NCBI GenBank assembly: GCA_029939715.1
Contig: JAOZSJ010000064.1
Span: forward strand, 1 to 20,382
Direction of reading: 5' to 3'
Origin: 4572-123 sp002084545
GTDB lineage: Bacteria > Desulfobacterota > Desulfobacteria > Desulfobacterales > 4572-123
Length of the DNA: 20,382 nucleotides
A program made the translations under genes and the position numbers. The notes beneath the pieces were generated by a model that made no database searches, was not told the origin of the DNA, and worked only from the letters and a program-made list of their open reading frames with translations. How positions within the stretch are numbered: position 1 is the stretch's first letter; each line of letters starts with the position of its first letter. Of the stretch, positions 7,144-14,653 are shown one piece after another.

Positions 7144-8037
7144 TCAGGCTCTATTCAGTTGCAGCATGACGATGGACACAATTACCAGCACTCCCCCTGA
7201 AATCTGCAAAGGGGTCATCATTTCACCCAGAAAAACAGCGGCAATAGCACTGGCTGAAATAGGCTCCAGTATGGCTGTGATACTGGCATGGGTCGGGCGT
7301 ATCCGTTTGATTCCCAGGAAATAAAGTCCAAAAGGAATTATGGTTCCAAAAGTACCGATAAAAAGAATCCACCCCCACTGGACGGGTGAGTATATGTGCA
7401 TGAGTGCTTCAAGCGGCGGGTGAAGCAGGTTCCACATCAGCATCGCGAATAGCAGTCCGTAAAAAAGTACGGTGTAAGGGGAGTACTTTCGCATGCCGTA
7501 GTCACTGGAAATTGAGTATACGGCAAAAGAGACCGCGGCAAGCAGGCCGCTGATAATGCCGAGCCGGTTCAATACCAGTAATTGCGGATTATATGCTTTT
7601 ACCACGAAAAAACACCCCGTTAATGCTCCGAAAATGGATATAACGCTGATATACCCGATTTTCTGCCGCTGGATAAAAACTACGTACAAAGCAACAAATG
7701 CAGGGCCGGTATAGTGAAGGAGTATGGCTGCCGCCACGCTGATTTTGCTGATGGCAAACAGGTAAAAAAACTGGGCTGAACCCAAACCAAAGACACCCAG
7801 TAAAACAAAATAGGGCAGGTCTCTTAACGATATCTTCAGGAGATTTGAATGCCTCAACCACAACCAGATCATCAAACCGGCCCATGCCAGTGTGGTTCGC
7901 ATCTGTATCAACTGACTTGGGGTAATGCCCGTATTAAATAGAAATTTGGAGGATGTTCCGGATATGGCAAACAAAACAGATGCCAGGCAGACGTAGAGGT
8001 ATCCGTACCGAGCCTGTTGTTGATCGATTTTATTCAT
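7144..8037 (-). CDS. EamA/DMT-family permease
   Basis: The 297-aa protein is almost wholly hydrophobic, with about ten predicted membrane helices arranged as two similar halves of five, the EamA (drug/metabolite transporter) pattern. Helix-1 residues CLASVLFAISGTSSKFLF and the late segment RPTHASITAILEPISASAIAAVFLGE are typical: in EamA proteins the last pair of helices commonly carries an LEP motif before a LGE motif. Members export or import amino acids, nucleotides, amines and other metabolites across the inner membrane; the substrate is not predictable. It ends only 11 nt from the convergent activator, with no terminator visible between them. A near-consensus promoter lies about 60 nt upstream, so it seems independently transcribed. 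Confidence 0.88.
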   Translation of the reverse strand: MNKIDQQQARYGYLYVCLASVLFAISGTSSKFLFNTGITPSQLIQMRTTLAWAGLMIWLWLRHSNLLKISLRDLPYFVLLGVFGLGSAQFFYLFAISKISVAAAILLHYTGPAFVALYVVFIQRQKIGYISVISIFGALTGCFFVVKAYNPQLLVLNRLGIISGLLAAVSFAVYSISSDYGMRKYSPYTVLFYGLLFAMLMWNLLHPPLEALMHIYSPVQWGWILFIGTFGTIIPFGLYFLGIKRIRPTHASITAILEPISASAIAAVFLGEMMTPLQISGGVLVIVSIVMLQLNRA

Positions 8038-8096
8038 ATATTCTGCCTGTTTTTAAGCTGCTGCGGTTTCAATGCATTTTTTCTCAATTTGTCAGA

Positions 8097-8126
8097 ATTA
8101 TAACGAGACTATGCAAACCGTGTCAA
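8097..8126 (-). promoter_or_regulatory. Strong sigma-70 promoter for the EamA permease
   Basis: On the minus strand TTGACA (8121-8126) and TATAAT (8097-8102) are both perfect consensus hexamers separated by 18 bp. Transcription would start near 8090, about 50 nt before the permease ATG at 8037. Confidence 0.75.
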
Positions 8127-8240
8127 GTTTTGGGTAACCCTTTATTCAAGGAGATTTGCGCTAATACCTGGTAGCAACGAAATATCTTTCATCAAATATA
8201 TGTGGTGATTAAGTGGTGTAAGTCACAATGCATTTTTTAC

Positions 8241-8269
8241 TTGAAAAAAAAAGTTGGTTGCGGTATCAT
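8241..8269 (+). promoter_or_regulatory. Candidate sigma-70 promoter for the universal stress protein
   Basis: TTGAAA (8241-8246) and TATCAT (8264-8269) are each five-of-six consensus matches with an ideal 17-bp spacer. The start point would fall near 8276, leaving a leader of about 15 nt that consists mainly of the ribosome-binding site GGAGG. Confidence 0.6.
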
Positions 8270-8290
8270 TTAGGAAAATAGGAGGTGGAT

Positions 8291-8686
8291 ATGAAATTTA
8301 TGGTGTGTTATGAAGGCTCAAAGGAAGCCCGAAAAGCTCTGGAACTTGCCAGGGAACACGCAAAAGTTTGGGGAGCCACATTGGAAGTGGTCAATTCGAT
8401 CATGCGGGAAATTCCCCTGAAGCGTTCGTTTGTAGAAAAAAAAGAACAAGTTTTAGAAAATGAGGTCAAAGAGATTTTAGGTAAAACCGACATCTCCTAT
8501 GAAACCGTGCTGCTTATCGATACGCAGAGTTCGGAAGAACAGATGGTTCGATTTGCGGAAAAAGAAGGGATTGATCAGGTATTTATCGGGATCGAAAAAA
8601 AATCCAAGGTGGGTAAACTGGTATTCGGATCCACTGCTCAGTATTTAATATTAAAAGCCCCGTGTCCAGTGGTTACGATAAAATAA
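8291..8686 (+). CDS. Universal stress protein (UspA family)
   Basis: The preferred ATG at 8291 has GGAGG ending 5 nt before it; a GTG at 8285 overlaps that RBS and is unlikely. The 131-aa protein is a single Usp domain. It begins with a beta strand, MKFMVCYEGSKEARKALELA, followed by the helix, and ends ILKAPCPVVTIK, the usual last strand. The ATP-binding signature G-2x-G-9x-G(S/T) is only partly kept: GIEKKSKVGKLVFGST has Lys where the second Gly belongs, so nucleotide binding may differ or be lost. Such cytoplasmic proteins accumulate under starvation or stress; the partner is unknown. It is monocistronic, with its own promoter and a strong terminator. Confidence 0.9.
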   Translation: MKFMVCYEGSKEARKALELAREHAKVWGATLEVVNSIMREIPLKRSFVEKKEQVLENEVKEILGKTDISYETVLLIDTQSSEEQMVRFAEKEGIDQVFIGIEKKSKVGKLVFGSTAQYLILKAPCPVVTIK

Positions 8687-8768
8687 CCAGGCGGTAATCC
8701 GGTGCATCGTGTATGTTTCGAGCTGCCTTTTCCACCGGATTTCAAGCTGAACCGTGATCCGCATAACT

Positions 8769-8818
8769 TTAAAATATATAAGGCCGGGTGCTCAGTGCCC
8801 CGGCCTTATATATTTTAA
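8769..8818. terminator. Bidirectional intrinsic terminator
   Basis: A perfect 20-bp stem (8769-8788 with 8799-8818) surrounds a 10-nt loop. The loop-proximal part is AAGGCCGGG/CCCGGCCTT and the base is A/T-rich, giving a T-rich tail on both strands (TATATATTTT on the plus strand). It lies between the converging stress-protein gene and the ABC binding-protein gene and should stop transcription from both sides. Confidence 0.9.
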
Positions 8819-8834
8819 GCATTGATTTTTCTTA

Positions 8835-10427
8835 TCAGGCGTCGAACCACCAACGTTCCGCACACCGGTTGCCATCCATCTCCCAATTACCCGCAGGATT
8901 CTCGATTCTCAGTTTACCCGTGGCCGCCTCTATCCAGTTTCCGAACACCGGAATGATCACCCCGCCTTCATCGCGTACAATTCTCTGGCACTCCACATAT
9001 AATTCGTTCCGCTTCGTATCGTCAAGTTCGGCCCTGGCCTCTTTGAGCAGCCTGTTGAATCGATCATGCTTCCAAAGGCTGTCATTCCATGCGGCCTCCT
9101 CTGCATATGAGGTGGAAAACATCCAGTCCGCCGTGGCCCGGCCGCTCCAGTAGCACATGCACCAGGGTTTTTTTATCCAGACATTGCTCCAGTAGCCGTC
9201 AATCGGTTCCCTTACAACCTCGATATTGATACCGGCTTTGGCGGCCTGTTCCCTGTAAAGAACAGCGGTGTCCACGGCGCCTTCAAAGGCGGCATCGGAT
9301 GCATGCAGTTTGAACGGGTAATCCTGCATCCCGGCCTTTTTTATGTGAAACCTTGCTTTATCAGGATCATACTTTCGTTGCGCCAGTTCCGATGCATGGT
9401 ATTTTTGTGCGGGTGCTATCGGGTGATCATTCCCCAGTGTGCCGAAACCACGCAGGATGATCTTCAGTATCTGTTCACGGTCAATCGCGTATTTTAACGC
9501 CAGCCGGACATCATTATTATTAAACGGCTCCCTGTCGGTAAGCATCGGGATCGAGTAATGTTTTGTCCCGGTGACGTTTATGATCTGAATACCGGAGACC
9601 CGTTTGAGAAGATGTATGGTCTTAAGCTCAAACCGATTCATTGCATCAATCTGGCCGGTATTCAGGGCGGTAGCCCTGGCCGTGACATCCGAGATGCCGA
9701 TGGTTTCCACTTCGTCAAAGTGAGCACGCCCCTGTTTCCAGTAATTGGGATTTTTTTTGGCAAAGGCCCTGTATCCGGGTTCATGGGTGTCCAGGATGTA
9801 GCCGCCGGTGCCCATGCCTTCCTCCCACTGCTTTCCCTTGGTTCCGGTGGGGACAACGGTCAAATGATAGTCACTCAGGATATAGGGAAAATCCGCATTG
9901 CCTTCCTTCAGTGTAAAAACCACCGTCTGTTTGTCATCGGATGTTATATCCTTTATAGGATTGACAATCCCTTTTGCGGCCGACCTGGATTTTTTGCCAC
10001 GATGGTGGTTGATGGAAAAGATCACGTCCTCGGCATCCAGGGTCTTTCCGTTGTGAAATTCAACATCCCTGCGCAGCTTGAAGATCCATTGAGAAGCATC
10101 CGATGAGGATTCCCAGCTTTCCGCCAGTTCGGGAATAAGGTCACCCTTATAATCGACCTCTGTCAGACAGTTTCGATTTTGCCAATTGACACTCATGGTC
10201 ATGGCATCCGACATGGTCGCCGGATCGAGTGAATCGGTGGTGGAGCCTCCGGCTATTCCGAGTCTGAGTCGGCCGCCTTTTTTCGGTGTTGCGGCATGCG
10301 AATCAGTGGTAAGAAGTGCCGTCGGCAGTGTAGCTGCAATACCCAGGGCGGATACGCGGGCCAGAAAGTCACGACGGGTTAGTTTCCCCTGCGTTAACAG
10401 ATGCTCAAGTTCTTTTGCTTCCGACAT
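8835..10427 (-). CDS. ABC transporter substrate-binding protein, family 5 (peptide/nickel type), Tat-exported
   Basis: The 530-aa protein has the length and pattern of SBP_bac_5 proteins, which capture oligopeptides, nickel or other small solutes in the periplasm for an ABC importer. A twin-arginine signal is visible: LTRRDFLARVSALGIAATL (Arg18-Arg19), with a probable cut after SHA (residue 45). There is no lipobox cysteine, so it should be free in the periplasm. Family segments include LIPELAESWE (about 97-106), FKLRRDVEFHNGKTLDAEDVIFSI (about 116-139) and FNNNDVRLALKYAIDREQI (about 302-320). It is the last gene of the ABC operon, 29 nt after the ATPase, and is followed by the strong terminator. 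Binding-protein genes usually come first in such operons; a relic of another one sits at that place (14035-14202). The substrate is unknown. Confidence 0.93.
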   Translation of the reverse strand: MSEAKELEHLLTQGKLTRRDFLARVSALGIAATLPTALLTTDSHAATPKKGGRLRLGIAGGSTTDSLDPATMSDAMTMSVNWQNRNCLTEVDYKGDLIPELAESWESSSDASQWIFKLRRDVEFHNGKTLDAEDVIFSINHHRGKKSRSAAKGIVNPIKDITSDDKQTVVFTLKEGNADFPYILSDYHLTVVPTGTKGKQWEEGMGTGGYILDTHEPGYRAFAKKNPNYWKQGRAHFDEVETIGISDVTARATALNTGQIDAMNRFELKTIHLLKRVSGIQIINVTGTKHYSIPMLTDREPFNNNDVRLALKYAIDREQILKIILRGFGTLGNDHPIAPAQKYHASELAQRKYDPDKARFHIKKAGMQDYPFKLHASDAAFEGAVDTAVLYREQAAKAGINIEVVREPIDGYWSNVWIKKPWCMCYWSGRATADWMFSTSYAEEAAWNDSLWKHDRFNRLLKEARAELDDTKRNELYVECQRIVRDEGGVIIPVFGNWIEAATGKLRIENPAGNWEMDGNRCAERWWFDA

Positions 10428-10456
10428 GGTTATGTCCCCCTTTGGCTTTTATCACC

Positions 10457-12121
10457 TCAAACCACAGAAGCTTCTTGTATCTCCTTGAGTCCGATTCCTT
10501 TTTCTTTTCGCATTTTCAAAACATTGTCGAGCCAGTCCGGATCCATTTCGGGAACGGAGGAGAGCAATAATTCAGTGTATTCATGGTATGGAGGTGCTAA
10601 AAGTTTCTTTTTGACATCATGTTCGACAATCCTGCCTTTCAGCATAACAACGATTTCATCGGATATTGCCTTCACGGTTGCCAGGTCATGGGTAATAAAA
10701 AGATAAGATACCTGCAGTTCATTTTGCAGATCCTGCAGCAGTTTCAATATACCTTCGGCGACCAATTGATCAAGGGCCGAGGTCACCTCATCACAGATAA
10801 TCAGTTCGGGCTCCGCCGCCAGAGCCCGGGCGATACAGACCCTCTGCTTTTCTCCCCCTGACAGTTCCCCTGGGTATCGATCTATATATTTTTTTGGGGG
10901 CAATTCGATTTTTTTCAGCAGTTCCCTGATTCTGTCATCCTTTTCCTTGCCTTTCATGCCGAAATAAAATGAGAGCGGGCGCCCAATGACATCTCTTACC
11001 CGTTGTCTGGGGTTGAGTGCCGTGTCCGGCATCTGATAAATCATCTGCATTATTTTGAGAGTGTTGCGTTTGCGTGATTTTAAGGCGGGCGGCAGCTCCT
11101 TCCCGCCATATATAACTTTTCCTTCAAGCGGCGGCAGCAAACCGGTTATAACCCTTGCCAGAGTGCTTTTGCCGCTGCCGGATTCGCCGACCAGGGCGAC
11201 GGTCCTGGCGCGTCTGACTTTTAGATCAATGTTTTCAAGCACCTTTTCACTGGCTTTACCCGTGTAGCTGGCCGACACGTTTTGAACATCAAGGACAATA
11301 TCGTGCTCGGTGGCGGAAAGGTCCCTGTCCTCCCTTAGTGTTCTTACCGAAAGCAGTGCACGGGTATAGTCCTCTTTTGGATTGGCTATCAGTTCTCTGG
11401 CATCATTTTCTTCCACCAGATTACCGTACTTGAGCACCATGATTTTGTCGGATACCTGAGCAACCACGGCCAGATCGTGGGTGATGTAGATAGCTGCCGC
11501 GCCAAATTCCCTGGTTATTTTCTTTATTGCGACCAGAACCTCGATCTGGGTTGTAACGTCCAGCGCGGTTGTCGGTTCATCAAAGATGATCAGATCCGGT
11601 GTGCAGGCCATGGCCATGGCCACCATGGCGCGCTGGAGTTGACCTCCGGAGACCTGATGGGGATAGCGGTAACCTATCCCTTCAGGATCAGGCAGCAGGA
11701 GACGCCGGTATATATCCACGGCTTTTTCTTCCGCTTCGTGAAAATTCATCAGACCATGCTGAAGCGGTGCTTCCGCATACTGCTTTATGAGCCGATGAGC
11801 CGGATTAAACGAGGCTGCGGCGCTCTGGGCGACATAGGCGATACGTACGCCCCTTATTTTTCTCAACTCATCTTTGGACGCGCCGAACAGTTCCATGCCG
11901 TCAAAGAGAATCGAGCCGGAGGTGATGCGGCATCCCCCACGGGTGTAAGCCATTGAAGCGAGTCCGAAGGTTGATTTTCCCGCTCCGGATTCTCCTATCA
12001 GACCGAGAACTTGACCTTTCTCCAGGGTGAGATCAAGATTTTTTATGATCGGCAGCCATTTTTCTTCCTCTGAACTGTAGCCGTCTATCACTATATTTTT
12101 CATTTCAAGTAGATGGGTCAT
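10457..12121 (-). CDS. ABC transporter ATPase, fused two-domain (DppD-DppF type)
   Basis: This 554-aa protein contains two complete ABC cassettes that are usually separate proteins in dipeptide/oligopeptide importers. Cassette 1 has Walker A GESGAGKS (43-50), signature VSGGQ (157-161), Walker B LIIFDEP (177-183) and H-loop ITHD. Cassette 2 has Walker A GESGSGKS (312-319), signature LSGGE (420-424), Walker B LIICDE and ITHD. Both look catalytically intact. It couples ATP hydrolysis to transport at the cytoplasmic face of the two permeases encoded upstream. The gene starts 59 nt after the permease gene and precedes the binding-protein gene by 29 nt. Such fusions are common in this importer family. 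Confidence 0.95.
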   Translation of the reverse strand: MTHLLEMKNIVIDGYSSEEEKWLPIIKNLDLTLEKGQVLGLIGESGAGKSTFGLASMAYTRGGCRITSGSILFDGMELFGASKDELRKIRGVRIAYVAQSAAASFNPAHRLIKQYAEAPLQHGLMNFHEAEEKAVDIYRRLLLPDPEGIGYRYPHQVSGGQLQRAMVAMAMACTPDLIIFDEPTTALDVTTQIEVLVAIKKITREFGAAAIYITHDLAVVAQVSDKIMVLKYGNLVEENDARELIANPKEDYTRALLSVRTLREDRDLSATEHDIVLDVQNVSASYTGKASEKVLENIDLKVRRARTVALVGESGSGKSTLARVITGLLPPLEGKVIYGGKELPPALKSRKRNTLKIMQMIYQMPDTALNPRQRVRDVIGRPLSFYFGMKGKEKDDRIRELLKKIELPPKKYIDRYPGELSGGEKQRVCIARALAAEPELIICDEVTSALDQLVAEGILKLLQDLQNELQVSYLFITHDLATVKAISDEIVVMLKGRIVEHDVKKKLLAPPYHEYTELLLSSVPEMDPDWLDNVLKMRKEKGIGLKEIQEASVV

Positions 12122-12151
12122 TGGTAACCTGCCTTTGGTTTAACAGAATAA

Positions 12152-12178
12152 ATAATCAACAATCGATAATCAACAATC
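12152..12178. repeat. Short tandem repeat in an operon gap
   Basis: The 13-mer ATAATCAACAATC occurs twice (12152-12164 and 12166-12178), one base apart, in the 59-nt gap between the permease and ATPase genes. It may be a slippage product; no function is suggested. Confidence 0.6.
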
Positions 12179-12180
12179 CT

Positions 12181-13005
12181 CTAGTCCTTCAGGCCGCTGG
12201 CAATTTTCAGGAACCAGTCAACAACCAGATTGACGCCAACCGTTAAAAATGCAATTGCTCCGGCCGGCCATAACGGTGTAAGAATGCCGAAGGTGATCGC
12301 CCCCGCATTCTCCCGAACCATGCCGCCCCAGTCCGCCGTGGGCGGCTGAATGCCAAGACCCAGAAAGCTGAGTGAGGCTATGAATAAAAATACGAAACAA
12401 AAGCGCAGGCCGAATTCCGCAACCAGCGGCGGCATTGCATTCGGCAGGATTTCTTTACGCATGACCCACAGGATTCCCTCACCGCGAAGTCTGGCCGCTT
12501 CAACAAACTCCATGACATTAATATCCATGGCCACGGCCCTTGACAGACGAAACACCCGGGTGGAGTCAAGCACGGCGATTACCATTATTAATGAGATCAC
12601 TGATGTCCCAAGCACCGACAGCGCCATCAAGGCAAAAATAAGCGTTGGAAACGCCATCAGGATGTCTACGATACGGCTGACCGTCAGCTCGGTCCAGCCC
12701 CCGATGACCGCCGCAAAAAATCCTATCAGCGAGCCGATAAAAAATGAGAGGAGTGTGGTGATAAATGCTATCAGAATAGTGTTTCGAGCACCGTATAACA
12801 ACCGTGTGAACATATCCCGTCCCAGGTGGTCCGTGCCGAGCAGATGATCCATGCTCGAAGGGAGCCAGACGTCGGCAACGATTTCCGTTTCTCCATAGGG
12901 GGCGATTAGCGGAACAAATATGGCTGCAAGGATATTAATCAGTATCATTACAAGACCAATGCGAGCGCTCAGAGGTGATTGTCTAAGCAATTTTGTGAAA
13001 GCCAT
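12181..13005 (-). CDS. ABC transporter permease, DppC/OppC type
   Basis: The 274-aa membrane protein begins with one helix, then the hallmark segment HLLGTDHLGRDMFTRLLYGAR (about 54-74) of the C-type permeases of peptide/nickel importers, and then about five more helices. The cytoplasmic coupling loop (EAA motif) is visible as VEAARLRGEGILWVMRKEI. It pairs with the B-type permease to form the inner-membrane channel. The start ATG has AGGAG 9 nt upstream; that RBS directly follows the stop codon of the preceding permease gene (13-nt gap), so the two are translationally close. It ends in TAG; an in-frame TGA follows after 20 codons and overlaps the ATPase start. Confidence 0.94.
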   Translation of the reverse strand: MAFTKLLRQSPLSARIGLVMILINILAAIFVPLIAPYGETEIVADVWLPSSMDHLLGTDHLGRDMFTRLLYGARNTILIAFITTLLSFFIGSLIGFFAAVIGGWTELTVSRIVDILMAFPTLIFALMALSVLGTSVISLIMVIAVLDSTRVFRLSRAVAMDINVMEFVEAARLRGEGILWVMRKEILPNAMPPLVAEFGLRFCFVFLFIASLSFLGLGIQPPTADWGGMVRENAGAITFGILTPLWPAGAIAFLTVGVNLVVDWFLKIASGLKD

Positions 13006-13018
13006 CGAATGCTTCTCC

Positions 13019-13981
13019 TTATTTTGATCTTGGGTGCAGCAACCTGGGGTTGCTGAGAATTGACAGTATGTCGGCTAATAGGTTAAGTGAGATATAAACG
13101 GCGGCAAAAATAAGGCCGCTGGCCTGAACAACGGGAATATCCCGTTTAGCTACCGAGTCCACCAGAAGCTGTCCCAAACCCGGGTAAACAAATACCACTT
13201 CAACAATTACGACACCCACAACCAGATAGGCCAGATTAAGGGCGATGACGTTAATCACCGGTGAAAGGGCGTTTGGAAATGCGTGCACGACTATAACCCG
13301 CATACGTTTCAGCCCCTTTAATCTGGCCATTTCTATATATGAACTGGCAAGGACATTGATGACGGCTGCGCGGGTCTGGCGCATCATGTGGGCGGTAACG
13401 ATAAATGTAAGAGTCAGGCTGGGAAGAATAATGGCGTGAATTTTATGCCAGAACGGCATCTGGTCGTTGATGTTGGAAATACTTGGAAAAACAACCAGCT
13501 TCACCGACAGCAGCGCAATCAGGATATAGGCAACAAAAAATTCGGGAAAGGAGATCGCGCTGAGCGTAGTTGTGGAAATGGTTTTGTCAAACAGAGTGTC
13601 GCGATAAAGCGCGGCCAGTAACCCCAGAATTATGGCAAGCGGCACTGCTATCACCGCCGCGGAGCCGGCTAAAAATATGGTGTTGGCAAATCTCCAGCCG
13701 ATTAATTCCAAAATCGGCCGGCCATTGGCAAGGGAGTTTCCTAAATCACCCTTGGCAAAGCTGCTCAGCCAGGAAAAATAGCGGACATGGGGAGGAAGGT
13801 CAAGTTTGAGCTCCTTTCTAAACGCCGCAACGGTTTCGGGCGTTGCATCCTGCCCCAGGATTGCTTCCGCCAGATCGCCCGGGAGCGCTTCCACGCCAAC
13901 GAAAATGAGAATAGAGATGACGACTATCGTCAACAGTCCCAACCCAAGTCGTTTTATTACCATTGTTATTATGTCTTTCAT
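13019..13981 (-). CDS. ABC transporter permease, DppB/OppB type
   Basis: The 320-aa protein is a B-type permease of the peptide/nickel importer family, with about six membrane helices. The N-terminal segment EALPGDLAEAILGQDATPE, followed by KELKLDLPP, is the usual external domain after helix 1. The coupling loop is YIEMARLKGLKRMRVIVVHAFPNAL. The C-terminal VEVVFVYPGLGQLLVDSVAKRDIPVVQ is strongly typical of the family. It is the first intact gene of the operon, with GGTGA close to the ATG. Upstream lies the relic of a binding-protein gene (14035-14202), whose ribosome-binding site is still present, so the operon promoter probably lies beyond the relic. Confidence 0.94.
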   Translation of the reverse strand: MKDIITMVIKRLGLGLLTIVVISILIFVGVEALPGDLAEAILGQDATPETVAAFRKELKLDLPPHVRYFSWLSSFAKGDLGNSLANGRPILELIGWRFANTIFLAGSAAVIAVPLAIILGLLAALYRDTLFDKTISTTTLSAISFPEFFVAYILIALLSVKLVVFPSISNINDQMPFWHKIHAIILPSLTLTFIVTAHMMRQTRAAVINVLASSYIEMARLKGLKRMRVIVVHAFPNALSPVINVIALNLAYLVVGVVIVEVVFVYPGLGQLLVDSVAKRDIPVVQASGLIFAAVYISLNLLADILSILSNPRLLHPRSK

Positions 13982-14034
13982 TTTTTCACCATTTTTATGA
14001 TATTTGTAAGACAGGTTTTAGTATACTTTACCCC

Positions 14035-14202
14035 TCACCCGCTTTGCTCTGAGAGAAAACGGGTAAAGAGGGCTAATTTGACAATGCCCTGCATTTCCAC
14101 GTACATTTCACCGCGCTTTTTATCGTCCAGCTCAGCACGGGCTTCCACAAGCAGTTTATTAAAACGCTCATGCTTCCAGAGAGTATCGTTCCAGCTTCAC
14201 AT
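14035..14202 (-). pseudogene. Relic of a family 5 substrate-binding protein gene (large internal deletion)
   Basis: An ATG (14200-14202) with a good AAGGAG upstream is followed at once by TGA. In the same frame 40 codons then read SWNDTLWKHERFNKLL, VEARAELDDKKRGEMYVE and MQGIVK. These align without gaps to residues 446-485 of the intact binding protein at 8835-10427, identical at 29 of 40 positions by eye. After that the match stops and 13 unrelated codons run to a TGA at 14035-14037. The bases around the start (ATAACCATG) also match the intact gene. The leader and start of a binding-protein gene thus appear joined to a piece of its C-terminal coding part by a deletion of about 1.3 kb. At about 72% identity it is a remnant of a paralogue, not a recent copy. 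Its place at the operon's 5' end is the usual one for such a gene. Confidence 0.85.
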
Positions 14203-14653
14203 GGTTATCTCCTTTTTTGTAGGTATTATACTTTTTGTTTAAAAGGCTATCCTTATCTCATGGCAGACGAATTGAGTCTGTTAATCGAGTTTTTTAGAAC
14301 ACTCATTTGAATGACAAAAAGCGTGTTTAATGTTTATTCAACCGGTAAGAAACATGTAAAAATTTTTGCTGTCGTCGATCAAACCGGGCGGGCAACCCCT
14401 TGTTTATCGTCTGATATATTGACGCTGCATTTATAAGATACAACCGATGTTGGCATTCAATTTCCATCAGAAAAATGTGATGATGTATAATGTAAAAAAG
14501 AATAGCGATAATTTTTATATAACAATTAATAGTTATTTTTGCAACAATAAATGAAGTTTGTTTATTATTTTTTAAAATCGTTCTTGAACTGAATTTTTTG
14601 CGGCAGTCCGACCGGTTGGTTCAGGCTCGTTGTCGGTTTATCCGGCGAAACAA
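14203..14653. other. Intergenic leader of the ABC operon / downstream flank of the CoA-transferase gene
   Basis: This A+T-rich stretch of about 450 nt has no credible ORF. On the minus strand a perfect TATAAT (14225-14230) lies 22 nt before the relic's ATG and could be the -10 of the ABC operon, but the expected -35 (AGGATA) is poor. No clear terminator was found after the CoA-transferase stop; only CCGAC/GTCGG can pair around a 20-nt loop. Confidence 0.35.

Noticed and set aside
14197..14202. ATG-TGA at the relic start as a selenocysteine codon
   Set aside because: The flanking residues correspond to an internal part of the binding protein, not to a redox motif; a deletion junction explains it better.
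13787..14242. Plus-strand ORF of about 150 codons across the permease start and the relic
   Set aside because: It is a shadow of the minus-strand permease and the pseudogene fragment, with low-complexity composition and no family resemblance.
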